A DNA stretch of 64,000 nucleotides from positions 1,302,001 through 1,366,000 of the forward strand of contig JAPFFF010000009.1 in NCBI GenBank assembly GCA_039105265.1. The letters are read 5' to 3'. The stretch comes from Tritrichomonas musculus (taxonomy: Eukaryota; Parabasalia; Tritrichomonadida; Tritrichomonadidae). Under the pieces are notes generated by a model. The model ran no database searches. It was not told the DNA's origin and was given only the letters and a program-made list of their open reading frames with translations. A program made the translations under genes and the position numbers. Positions 31,701 through 40,651 of the stretch are shown one piece after another (position 1 is the stretch's first letter; every line of letters starts with the position of its first letter).

Positions 31701-34331
31701 AATGTAATATTGAAACAGATCAAAATTACAATTTATTGCGGAATTAAATGCAGCTGTTATAAAAGGTAAAACTTTTTTTTTCGGGAGAGATTCAGCCGTT
31801 TTTTTAATTATCTCAGTTAAACGTATATTTCCTGTTTGAGAAGATGCAACTAAAGCGGATGGCATATAAAACGATCCATTTTTAATCGAACCATTAACAA
31901 ATAAAGCTGCTGGATTTTCAATTGATGTTCCTAATATTTTATCCTTTTCGAATAGACAAAAAAGAATCTGCAGTAAATCTGTATTATTATTTAAGGCGCA
32001 TATTTCGGCAATGACATCAAGTCCTTTAAAAGTATTGAAAATGCAAACGTTATTAATTATGTACGAGAAAGCTTGGAAGTTGTTGTAATCAACCGATCTA
32101 ACTAAAGCAGACCTTATTTCTGCTTTAGTAGAAATATTACATATTGCTTCGAAGTAAGGGTAACTATGCGCTTGAACTGATAGTAGGAGTAAAGATTGGG
32201 CAGACTTAATTTCGTATAATGAATTAAAAAATCGTAAATTATTTAAAGACATGTTAGCAAAGAACGATTCATTATCTGCTTTAAATCCATTTTTGTCAAA
32301 ATAAAATTCATTTTGATATATCCATTTTTTATAATCCTCGTTTAATTTTTCCAACAAGCTTTTTCGTTCCTCATTCACAAAATTTTCAGTGAAAAATTTT
32401 AAGATTTCTTCATTTCTTCCTTTTATCGCCATGTAAAGGGTAGGAAATTGAACTAATACATTCTTATCAACAGATAAATAATGAAAAACTTTGGATGACC
32501 CACAAAGAGCTGCAAAATCAACCATTGGAATTTCGGCTATCATGAATTCAAACGGGACGTAAATAAAGCCATCAAAATTAAAATCTAATTCACTATTAGA
32601 ATCTTGCTTGCTAGTTAATTTTACAAAAAGATCAAGATCATCACTAAAAATAGAATAGGTAAGCGTTTCTTTTTCTTCATAAATGGTCCTTATTCGTGCA
32701 GGCATTACATCTGTGTCAAATTCAAATTCATTACATACTTCTTGTATTTCTGGAGTAAAGTAATTATGAACAATCGGCAACGCAGTCTTCAGAGGCTTGT
32801 ATGGAGTAATAACACAGTATGAATGATTAGTTATTGCTTTAACGGAAAAATTATCACGAATAGTTGGCCATAAAGCAATGATATCTTTGCTTTTCAAAAT
32901 ACCTTCTTCCTTCAACATCAATAGAAATTGGATCGAATTAAAATCATAATGACCATCAACTCTTTTCTGATAATAATCGTAATTATCATTGTAAATATCC
33001 ATAAATGAAAAATGCTTTAATATTAATTTCACGAGGTTACTTAAAGAAGGTTTTTTTGATATTGACTGCGGAGATATTAACATTTTGAATAATTTTGAAA
33101 GAGGCCTCAGATTTTTGAATAAAATTGATGAAACTAAAATTATATTCGAAGCTAATTCTTTCACCATTTCTTTATCACTGCACCATTTTGAATTGACAAT
33201 TATGTCATAAGAAGAATTAATATTTTCATCTGTAACTGATAAAAGAGTACTTTGGAGTAAAAAGAGATCATTCATAATATGATAATTTGATTTTAGATTT
33301 GTAATTCTTGACTTGTATGCCAAAACACTTTTATCAAGTTCATTTAAAAGAGGTTTGATTTCCAAATCTTTTGCAAATTTCAAAGATAATTCAATGTTTT
33401 CTGGACCTAATTCATATAGAGATCCATTAAGAAAATCTGACATCACCTGGAAAGATCCATTTTCATCATCAAAGTCGTAAAAAAAAGATTTAATTGATGG
33501 ATCGTTTTGAAATTTCGAATAAATAATATCAGATGAAAGGGCTGCAATCAAAGTACATTTGTAGGTGCTCTTCTGTGTTTTGATTTCAAAATCCAATTCA
33601 GGTGCGCGGGTGTTAACGTCTTTACTATCTTTGTCAAACTCATCAAATTGAAATTCAAATGATCTATCGTATTGGTGACTATTTTCACAACATGTTTGAC
33701 TATAATCATAAAACGATTTTTCAAAAATATCATAACAGAATTTGGAGTTCGTATCGATATCTTTGTTTGATAAAAAACTTACAAAACTTTTTTTTGACAT
33801 TGCAATTCTGGAATGCGGTGGCGATTTAAATGAAGTATTAGACTTTTCGAGTAATATACTTTCTTTAGGCTTTAACCATTTTGGTACTCCTTCAATCGTG
33901 AGTTCAGAAACAATTGCTCTAATTGGTTTTTTTTCATCTTTTGATAACACAACAGTTTCACCTTGAAGAAGTTGACTAAGCTTTTGAATAAAGCAAGTAT
34001 GATCGTTAGATTTAAGGGTATAAGAATCAGCTTTAGGATTTTTTTGTATTAACTTGAAAATTGTCCCAGAAACAGAAGAAAGTAAACATTTGTTAAATAA
34101 AATTGTTTTATTATCGTTCATTATAATCTTAAAATTTTTAGGAGCTCGAGATGTGCATTCTCTTAAAGAATTTGCTATTGTGAGATGGTTTAATAAGTAA
34201 GTACACATTTGAGGATCATACTCATCAAATTTCCTAGGTGAAAGTGATGAAATATTAACTTGCTCAAAAGATATATTTTTGTCTGGAATATCGAAATATT
34301 CATTTATTCGAAAAGCAAATCTTCTTCTCAT
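28710..34331 (-). CDS. BTB-like and ankyrin-repeat giant protein
   Basis: 1,873 residues from the ATG at 34331. A TTG two codons upstream is in frame but unlikely to be used. A CCTTTT (M5-like) box lies about 25 bases before the start. Two BTB/POZ-like segments of the trichomonad type open the protein: FKIIMNDNKTILFNKCLLSS to IRAIVSELTI at about 65-150, then LDFEIKTQKSTYKCTLIAAL to FAKDLEIKPLLNEL at about 250-340. A helical region follows, then many degenerate ankyrin repeats to the C-terminus. The last repeats are clearest (GGMTPLAVACATSP, DGSTPLFYCNSP, AGLTCMMQFATE). An Asn/Asp tract at about 1044-1144 comes from a trinucleotide repeat. Such proteins form very large trichomonad families and probably act as scaffolds or cullin-adaptor-like proteins. 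Substrate and partner are unknown. Confidence 0.85.
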   Translation of the reverse strand: MRRRFAFRINEYFDIPDKNISFEQVNISSLSPRKFDEYDPQMCTYLLNHLTIANSLRECTSRAPKNFKIIMNDNKTILFNKCLLSSVSGTIFKLIQKNPKADSYTLKSNDHTCFIQKLSQLLQGETVVLSKDEKKPIRAIVSELTIEGVPKWLKPKESILLEKSNTSFKSPPHSRIAMSKKSFVSFLSNKDIDTNSKFCYDIFEKSFYDYSQTCCENSHQYDRSFEFQFDEFDKDSKDVNTRAPELDFEIKTQKSTYKCTLIAALSSDIIYSKFQNDPSIKSFFYDFDDENGSFQVMSDFLNGSLYELGPENIELSLKFAKDLEIKPLLNELDKSVLAYKSRITNLKSNYHIMNDLFLLQSTLLSVTDENINSSYDIIVNSKWCSDKEMVKELASNIILVSSILFKNLRPLSKLFKMLISPQSISKKPSLSNLVKLILKHFSFMDIYNDNYDYYQKRVDGHYDFNSIQFLLMLKEEGILKSKDIIALWPTIRDNFSVKAITNHSYCVITPYKPLKTALPIVHNYFTPEIQEVCNEFEFDTDVMPARIRTIYEEKETLTYSIFSDDLDLFVKLTSKQDSNSELDFNFDGFIYVPFEFMIAEIPMVDFAALCGSSKVFHYLSVDKNVLVQFPTLYMAIKGRNEEILKFFTENFVNEERKSLLEKLNEDYKKWIYQNEFYFDKNGFKADNESFFANMSLNNLRFFNSLYEIKSAQSLLLLSVQAHSYPYFEAICNISTKAEIRSALVRSVDYNNFQAFSYIINNVCIFNTFKGLDVIAEICALNNNTDLLQILFCLFEKDKILGTSIENPAALFVNGSIKNGSFYMPSALVASSQTGNIRLTEIIKKTAESLPKKKVLPFITAAFNSAINCNFDLFQYYIDNFPLLLDDSSLIALISSLYVHKNYEIAPIIYNYYMKNGFTKSKTVLNYIAIGAAYLNEIQMAKDLIKKISELDNNASFEEQFTASAINGNVKLCNFIRTYPINIENTDFFETVTSIIDNEQIETLKILLSIILVGKRGNVVKNGLLHAIKYHKSKSVDFLVTNFLIENENNDNDSQNGSQSDENEENDDNDNNNDNNNDNNNDDDDNNDNDDNDNNNDNNNNIDNNNNDDNNNNDDNNNNDDNNNNDDNNNNNDNNNDDDDNNDNLDENEEISIVGIGINVHIGAIPMIFVRAAFYGYLNVIEAMVSLDSSPSFINAISDNFGSALCAAVSAGNEEIVDYLLSLPGIDPNVFNSSYETPLIISAKIHHFSIFTKILNFKSIPYHPPNSDNDEDVFTTKIKNLKDQLNLAFCNFISHFDFNGSYCKPDDDDDSPNNGEGVKARISALPTLVMSDNCQIQNSYIFAKQRDVFSSELIFYKQIVNKHLRYYLPEYFSNNELIPKKDDQKFMHFFLNCNLIDYGFNCHGCNFLIAAVRSKNYELAKILLQKEATDVNFVDRYGMTSLMYAVLNRSLDLIKLMVEYGSKSKEINKKVDFNKQNYFESTAISYASYTNNFEITEYILNQPSFNAEKSNILFSIAAAILTNKKKMALFLLNKSNIQFNFPLNKKILFYKESMKAMEYGNMSYVFKSVSETLLSIAIDVGDINILNAIFNHKCFDQTKVNRAKILYLSASSFKLHVFKFLLEHFQSSQNGDDKNESLFDINTEYKGKSLLFASIFTNYLKITKFIINHPDFDPIKSNAITVLCKAIIEKSKPKVRLIAEIKGIDINGKCSFITKTKNEKLRNRSGMFTLRNESIENAGGMTPLAVACATSPEIEKMLLDLPGIDVNSRCEDGSTPLFYCNSPNSLELMLQQKDLDINAQNNAGLTCMMQFATERQGKFIIALLRVGADLAIKDKEGKSLFDHLGIDDKDIDLSKLSWRETSRLILKSQNLVYL
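30900..31190. repeat. ATT/ATC trinucleotide expansion inside the ankyrin gene
   Basis: An almost pure run of ATT and ATC triplets (AAT/GAT on the coding strand) encodes about 80 Asn/Asp residues. Register is kept throughout, so length changes would not break the frame. Antisense reading gives a meaningless Ile/Met tract. Confidence 0.9.
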
Positions 34332-35630
34332 TTTCAAAATTTTAAAAAATTAAAAGGAAAAATGTCCGTACACCTAAAAAAAAAAAAAAAAAAAATCAAA
34401 AAAAGATTTTCATTCCAAGTTATTGTTTTTTTTTTTAAAAAAAATACTTAAACAAAAAATGATCATAATTGCATTTTTATAAATCTTCTTATTAAGCTAA
34501 TATTAAGATGTTTATATTTTTAAATTTGAAAAATATTGTTGACTTTTTGGATAACATGCTATCAAATTTTTTTATAATTCAGAAAAAGTTCATATATATT
34601 CTTATTGGTAAATATTTTTTTTTGAACTTTTTAGATTTTTTCCCCTCAATTTTTTTCTTTGTATATTTGTTCACAAATAGTTGAACTTTTTAGATTTTTT
34701 CCTCTCAATTTGAATTTTTTTAAAAAAGCTAAAAAGCATGAAAATAAGTAAATAAAATACTAAAAGAAGAAACTATAAATATTTTAATATACATAAATAG
34801 AATTTATTAAGATTTTTCTGTTGAGAAAAAAAAATCATGAAATAATAATTAGCATTTCTTTGGGTGAGAAAATTTAGATGCATTAAAATATGCAGTATTT
34901 CATCTAGCATAAACTATGAGTATATGCATTGAATAAGAAAAGCAATTATTTGTGTTTAATGAGCAAAAAAATATATCGTTTTGCACCAATTTTGTGATAA
35001 AATACAATTATCAGGTTTATTAGCCAAGAGTGAAAGCGCATTTGACATATTTGTGTTCTTTTTGTGAGAATTGTGATAATATATATCTCTTCAAAATTTG
35101 AAGTTAAATATTGGTTTCTTTTTCATCTTTTGCTCTCAATTTTTTTTATTGGATCGGTAATACCAGCATTATGCTCTTAAAAGCAGGAAATAAGGGAAAT
35201 TTATACAACGATTTTAATAAAAATTGGAAATTGCAATTCGAAGTTTATTTTTCTTCTTCATTATTGAGCATATAATGCCTGTAATGCTGTGAAATGGTGT
35301 TTATTGGTATAAAAACCTCGAATACTTACTTCTTAAATAGTAAAATTATTAAGATATTATGACAAATAAGCATTCAAAAAAATTGAGAGTAAAAAATCCA
35401 AAAAGTTCAAAAATAAAGATTTACCTTCTTATTTAAACAATATTAAATTTTAGACTTAATTTATTAGCAATACCAGTGTATATATAATATGACAACTTAG
35501 CATTACCAATCGATAATGCTTGCTAAACCTCACTCTCTTTCGAAACAAGGAAAACAAATTAATCAATAGATTTGAAAAAGTCAATAGATTTTTTTGAATT
35601 GATTATAAAACTTCACAATAATTTATTTCC
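34332..35630. other. Divergent intergenic region
   Basis: About 1.3 kb between two divergent genes. A 29-bp segment 'tgaactttttagattttttcc' plus flank occurs twice (about 34624 and 34681). A weak hairpin joins 'ccagcattatgctc' (about 35163) to 'gagcatataatgcctgtaatgctg' (about 35268). No ORF or RNA gene is recognised. Confidence 0.4.
35613..35617 (+). promoter_or_regulatory. Inr-like TCACA
   Basis: TCACA matches the trichomonad initiator TCAYW and lies 18 bases before the ATG at 35631. This is the spacing expected for the short 5' leaders of this group. Short motifs occur by chance, so confidence is modest. Confidence 0.35.
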
Positions 35631-36878
35631 ATGTCTCTTACACCAATCGCTCAAAAATACATATGTGATCCATCTCAAGTGACAGAAACACCTGCACAAA
35701 ACATTGAACAACTTCGAAATCTAGATTCATCGTTAAGGTCAAGTTTTGAAAAACAAAAAGCAGATCATGACGCTTTTAAACTTCCAGATCCAAATCGTGT
35801 TCTTTCTCGTTTTCGCCAAGTTGTAAAAATTCTTGGATCATATCTTAGTGAAGTTCTTGATCGAGTTTTTGACCATGTCAAAACTCAAACACGAGAATTA
35901 GTTCAATCAAATATTCAATTAATTGATTACTTACAGAAAAATCCAAATAAAACAATAGATGTCGCTAAATATCGCCAAGAATCAATCGCACAAATGCAAT
36001 CAGATCCACAATTCAAAAGATACATTTGGATGAAAACCGCCATTGAAAACAAACTTGGTTATTTGGCTAAAAATCATCCAGCTAATTCTCCTAATAAAAT
36101 GATTAAAATTACTCTTCAAAAAACTCTAATTAAATATGATCCCAATGAAAAGTATGTTCCAAATAGTCCTTTTGATATAGTTTTACCATATTTTGTTGAA
36201 CAACCCAAGTATAAGTCAATGATGAAATCAACCATTGACCAAATCACCGAACAATCAGTTAAAAGCAGTTTGGTTACTATTGCTGAAATGTCATCAACCA
36301 TAAAGAGCGAAATTTGCAAGCCTCAAGATGCATTTGAAAATCAATATGTTATTTATATTGGACTTGTCAGATACTTATTTGCTGAATCATATTTAGAAAA
36401 ACCCACATTAGCAATGAACAACAAAGCAAATATGGAATTTCTTCATAAGTGCACATTATTTTCAAATGCTACAGTTCAATCTCTTGCTCTTCCGCAAAGT
36501 ATTAAAAAGAGTTTTACACCTCATCTTCCAGTGCGTTCTATATTCAAAGATAATCTCCTCAAATCTATGAATGGAATCGATTTCATGACTAATCCAGTTG
36601 ATATTATGATCAGGATTAGTCGAGCAAGATTATTAATTCTTAAAACATTCCAAGGGTTGAAACCCAATGAAGCCAAAACTGTTTTAACAGTTCTTATTGC
36701 TTTAAATCCACCAATGAATGCTGTTGCAATAGCTGTTTTCCTCAAAAAATGGGCAGATATAGCATTAACTGATGACATGAAAACTGCTCGAGACATGTTC
36801 ATTGAAAGTGTTCAATTAATTTATGAATTAAATGATGACGATGATGAAGAAGAAGATGGCGGCGAAGCTGTTGAGTAA
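35631..36878 (+). CDS. Helical protein, possibly VPS9-like
   Basis: 415 residues from the ATG at 35631, ending in an acidic DDDDEEEDGG tail. The whole protein is predicted alpha-helical. The segment ISRARLLILKTFQGL followed by VLTVLIALNPPMNAVAIAVF (about 330-380) resembles the core of VPS9 domains, where '..LPVLIYVLIKANPPNL.S.I.YI' is usual. Such domains are Rab5-type exchange factors on endosomes. The catalytic Asp/Tyr signature of true VPS9 domains is not clear, so exchange activity is doubtful. Members of this kind seem common in trichomonads. It is convergent with the Ser/Glu-repeat gene at 37102. Confidence 0.55.
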   Translation: MSLTPIAQKYICDPSQVTETPAQNIEQLRNLDSSLRSSFEKQKADHDAFKLPDPNRVLSRFRQVVKILGSYLSEVLDRVFDHVKTQTRELVQSNIQLIDYLQKNPNKTIDVAKYRQESIAQMQSDPQFKRYIWMKTAIENKLGYLAKNHPANSPNKMIKITLQKTLIKYDPNEKYVPNSPFDIVLPYFVEQPKYKSMMKSTIDQITEQSVKSSLVTIAEMSSTIKSEICKPQDAFENQYVIYIGLVRYLFAESYLEKPTLAMNNKANMEFLHKCTLFSNATVQSLALPQSIKKSFTPHLPVRSIFKDNLLKSMNGIDFMTNPVDIMIRISRARLLILKTFQGLKPNEAKTVLTVLIALNPPMNAVAIAVFLKKWADIALTDDMKTARDMFIESVQLIYELNDDDDEEEDGGEAVE

Positions 36879-37101
36879 AAAAATAAATAATATAATATTA
36901 AAAATTCATCCTCTTTTATTTGTATATACAAACTAAACGAACATGACATCATTATTGAACCTGATTACTATACGAAATTATCCTTTTTCAAAAGAAATAA
37001 ACAAAATTATTAACAATAATAATAATTATAATAAAGATTTGTAGTTATTAATAGATATGTTTTATTTACTGTTTTTCATCACTATTTTGCCATGGTTCCA
37101 T

Positions 37102-40100
37102 CTAATCATTATCATTTTCATCATCAAATTTAATTTCTTGTCTTCCTAATTTTTCCATTGAAAATGCTAAATATGATGCAACGTATTTAGCTCTATAAAA
37201 ATCAGTTATAATACTACTTGGCTCAAAGTATCGTTTTGCAATGTCATTGTGAACAACAAGTATTAAGAAGTAAATGTCAATTACCTTCTTATCATATGCG
37301 CGTCTCATGAATTGTTCAAGTTTTCTTGATTGATTCTTTAAGTAATCCATAAATCCAGAACCACGGATTATCGAAACATCATTCAAAAACATATTCAAAT
37401 ATTTATTATATAATGCTTTGTCAGTATAAACTATTTCATTTTGATTTTGGTTATTATTTTCTTGATTTTCCTTTTCTTTTTCTTTCTCTTTTTGTCTTGT
37501 TGCATAAATCTCATCTATGAATCTCCAAGTATCATTACCAACAAAATTCTTAATAAGTCTCTTTTTTTGACACTCATCAAGTATTTCGATAAGCGAAGCT
37601 ACAATATCGTTTGAAAACGCAATATCTACAAATTCATATGCAGGCTTTTGTGAGTAATAATTCAAATAATCGTCATCAACAGCAGAAGTTGTTAACGTGA
37701 ATTTGAGAATTCCAAGACGATCAAATTCGTCTGAAATCGTATTTAACGTATTTCCATATTTCATTAAAGAAGACTGCATATAATACTTATCAATCCAATT
37801 TTCATGGTCTCTAATTACGTTCAGCACCAATTTAAAGAAGCCTCTATTCAATAATAGGTTCGTAAATATCTGAGCTTGATAAGATGGTTTTTCGAATTTT
37901 TTAACATCATTAACAATTGATTTAATATCAGGATAATAAGAGCCAAGCTTATCAATAGCTTTGATTAAATTACTTTTTTCACGTAAACCATTCATGAAAA
38001 GACAAGAAACGATCAAAGCAAATTTAGATCCTTCTTCAGCAGATATAACTGACTTTTGGAGAGCCAATAACTGATCAATTTTATTATGTAAATCATCGCA
38101 ATACGGATTTGTAGGCTCTTTAGCATATAACAAATCATTTTGTTTGAAATTAGTAAAATCGCTAAATCTAAATATTTTTGTCAAATCGTAATTTTTCTGT
38201 ACTTTTTTCTCCTCAAAGACTCCTTTAATGTATGTCTCAGGATCAACAACGTCAACCGTGCCCAAGATCTTCGGGAAATCAGTGTTTCCTGCCGAATTGA
38301 AAAGACTTTCTACATAGTCCTTCGGGTCTGACTGTTCAACGGGCGCCTTTGTGATTGGAGGAAGTTCCTTCATGGCGAATTCAGCGGGCTCAATTTGGTT
38401 GTACTTGACAGATTGGAGCTCTGAAAGGAGGCTGGAGAAGCTGTCTGGCTCTACGTCATCTTCGGTCGTGTAGAGGAAGTTGGCGAAAATCGACGCTGGC
38501 TCGTTGGACTTGGCAAGCTCGAGGAAGTCGTCATTGCCGTCAAATATGTGATCGCTGAATGCAACTGCCTGGCTCTCTGAACTCTCACTCTGCCTGAGTT
38601 GCTGGCTCTGCGATGCTGCAGCACTTGATTCAGTGCTGGCTGGCCTGGCTCTCTGGCTCTCTGATGTTTCTTCTCTGGCTTGTGCTGCATTGGATTCGCT
38701 TTCGCTTTCTCTTGCTTTTTGGCTTTCTGAACTCTCGCTTTGCTTGAGCTGCTGTGCTTGGGCAGTGGCAGTACTTGATGCGTTGCTGGCTGGTCTGACT
38801 CTCTGGCTCTCTGAGCTCTCTGATGTTTCTTCTCTGGCTTGTGCTGCATTGGATTCGCTTTCGCTTTCTCTTGCTTTTTGGCTTTCTGAACTCTCACTTT
38901 GCTTGAGCTGCTGTGCTTGGGCAGTGGCAGTGCTTGATGCGTTGCTGGCTGGTCTGACTCTCTGGCTCTCTGAGCTCTCTGATGTTTCTTCTCTGGCTTG
39001 TGCTGCATTGGATTCGCTTTCACTTTCTCTGACTCTCTGGCTTTCTGAACTTTCACTTTGCTTCAGTTGCTGGTTCTGTGAAGCAGCATTGCTTGATGCA
39101 CTGCTGCTTTTTCTCAGTGTCTGGCTTTCTGAGCTCTCACTCTCTCTAACAGCTCTGCTTTGCGATGCCGCAGTGCTTGACTCACTTTCACTTTCACTTT
39201 CTCTTACTTTTTGGCTTTCTGAACTCTCACTTTGCTTGAGCTGCTGTGCTTGGGCAGTGGCAGTGCTTGATGCGTTGCTGGCTGGTCTCACTCTCTGGCT
39301 CTCTGAGCTCTCTGATGTTTCTTCTCTGGCTTGTGCTGCATTGGATTCGCTTTCACTTTCTCTTGCTTTTTGGCTTTCTGAGCTTTCACTTTGCTTGAGC
39401 TGCTGGTTCTGCGCTGTAGCATTGCTTGATGCACTGCTGCTTTTTCTCAGTGTCTGGCTCTCTGAGCTCTCACTCTCTCTAACAGCTCTGCTTTGCGATG
39501 CCGCAGTGCTTGACTCACTTTCACTTTCTCTTGCTTTTTGGCTTTCTGAACTCTCGCTTTGCTTGAGCTGCTGGTTCTGCGCTGTAGAAGTGCTTGATGC
39601 GCTGCTGCTTTTTCTCAGTGTCTGGCTCTCTGAGCTCTCTGATGTTTCTTCTTTTGTTTGTGCTGCATTGGATTCGCTTTCACTTTCTCTTGCTTTTTGG
39701 CTTTCTGAACTCTCGCTTTGCTTGAGCTGCTGGTTCTGCGCTGTAGAAGTGCTTGATGCACTGCTGCTTTTTCTTAGTGTCTGGCTCTCTGAGCTCTCTG
39801 ATGTTTCTTCTTTTGTTTGTGCTGTATTGGATTCGCTTTCACTTTGCTTAAGCTGTTGGTTCTGTGTTGTAGAAGTGCTTGATGCGCTGCTGGTTGGTCT
39901 GACTCTTTGGCTTTCTGAGCTTTCTGAAGATTCTTCTCTGGTTTGTGCAACTGATGATTCACTTTCACTTTTCTTGACATTTTGATTTTCTGAATTTTCA
40001 TTAGATGCTTGATTTTGTGTACTTGCACTAGATTCACTTTCACTTAATTTTTGCTCTTTCGAGTTATTTCCATTATTATGCGTTGTAGATTCGCTTTCAC

Positions 40101-40371
40101 TTAATCTCTGGCTTTCAGAACTTTCTTCTTTATTTTCTGTAACTGTCGATTCACTGTCACTTGGCTTAACTCTTTGACTTTCTGAACTCTCTTCTTTGTT
40201 CTGCATCTTTGTACTTGACTCACTCTCATTTTCTTTGCTTTTTTGACTTTCTACATTATTTTGATCATTTTTTTTCGATTCACTATCACTTTCATCTGAT
40301 TTTAGATTTTCATCACTATTTTCTTTATTTTGTGTACTTGTATCTGAACTACTTTCTTCAATTTTCGACAT
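37102..40371 (-). CDS. Ser/Glu-rich tandem-repeat protein with helical C-terminal domain
   Basis: 1,089 residues from the ATG at 40371. Residues 1-600 are built almost only from Ser, Glu, Gln, Ala, Arg and Asn, in modules reading ESSESQxxRxxSxASSxxxx. The modules are amplified with a dominant 159-bp (53-codon) period and a longer 174-bp variant. The rest, from about 610, is an ordered acidic linker plus a helical domain (for example GSKFALIVSCLFMNGLREKS and KVIDIYFLILVVHNDIAKRY). A charged KEKEKEKENQ stretch interrupts it. No known family is assigned. The domain has the length and helical content of a RUN- or ENTH-like fold, but this is only a guess. GC content of the repeats is well above the surroundings. 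An AACGATA word, like the trichomonad M3 motif, lies about 65 bases upstream. Confidence 0.75.
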   Translation of the reverse strand: MSKIEESSSDTSTQNKENSDENLKSDESDSESKKNDQNNVESQKSKENESESSTKMQNKEESSESQRVKPSDSESTVTENKEESSESQRLSESESTTHNNGNNSKEQKLSESESSASTQNQASNENSENQNVKKSESESSVAQTREESSESSESQRVRPTSSASSTSTTQNQQLKQSESESNTAQTKEETSESSESQTLRKSSSASSTSTAQNQQLKQSESSESQKARESESESNAAQTKEETSESSESQTLRKSSSASSTSTAQNQQLKQSESSESQKARESESESSTAASQSRAVRESESSESQTLRKSSSASSNATAQNQQLKQSESSESQKARESESESNAAQAREETSESSESQRVRPASNASSTATAQAQQLKQSESSESQKVRESESESESSTAASQSRAVRESESSESQTLRKSSSASSNAASQNQQLKQSESSESQRVRESESESNAAQAREETSESSESQRVRPASNASSTATAQAQQLKQSESSESQKARESESESNAAQAREETSESSESQRVRPASNASSTATAQAQQLKQSESSESQKARESESESNAAQAREETSESQRARPASTESSAAASQSQQLRQSESSESQAVAFSDHIFDGNDDFLELAKSNEPASIFANFLYTTEDDVEPDSFSSLLSELQSVKYNQIEPAEFAMKELPPITKAPVEQSDPKDYVESLFNSAGNTDFPKILGTVDVVDPETYIKGVFEEKKVQKNYDLTKIFRFSDFTNFKQNDLLYAKEPTNPYCDDLHNKIDQLLALQKSVISAEEGSKFALIVSCLFMNGLREKSNLIKAIDKLGSYYPDIKSIVNDVKKFEKPSYQAQIFTNLLLNRGFFKLVLNVIRDHENWIDKYYMQSSLMKYGNTLNTISDEFDRLGILKFTLTTSAVDDDYLNYYSQKPAYEFVDIAFSNDIVASLIEILDECQKKRLIKNFVGNDTWRFIDEIYATRQKEKEKEKENQENNNQNQNEIVYTDKALYNKYLNMFLNDVSIIRGSGFMDYLKNQSRKLEQFMRRAYDKKVIDIYFLILVVHNDIAKRYFEPSSIITDFYRAKYVASYLAFSMEKLGRQEIKFDDENDND
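38560..39960. repeat. 159-bp coding minisatellite
   Basis: Identical landmarks such as TGTGCTGCATTGGATTCGCT recur at 38681, 38840 and 38999 (159-bp steps) and again at 39332, with near-perfect blocks between. Very high identity implies recent unequal exchange or gene conversion. The array is also open on the opposite strand (38633-39985), which is a by-product of the composition. Confidence 0.85.
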
Positions 40372-40651
40372 ATTTTAATAAATTAATTTATTATGGGGAT
40401 AAATTTTATTTCAATCAAAATAAACGGTCTCTCATTATCGTTATCTATCATATAAATATTTGAAATATCGGAATTCTTATTCATTTAAAAAGAAGCAAGA
40501 AAATAATAAAATTTAGTATCAATATTACATTATAAAAAATTGAATTATAATTGAATTTGAATTTGAAAGAATATCGGGAAATTTTTCAGTATTGCTTTGA
40601 TGGGGAAAAAAATACCAAATAAGAACTCACATAATAATTTGATTTCGTTAA

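Noticed and set aside
38633-39985. 450-codon Leu/Ser-rich ORF on the plus strand
   Set aside because: It is the exact antisense of the Ser/Glu/Gln repeats of the real gene. Its openness follows from codon composition, and the sense strand has an ordered C-terminal domain and a proper start.
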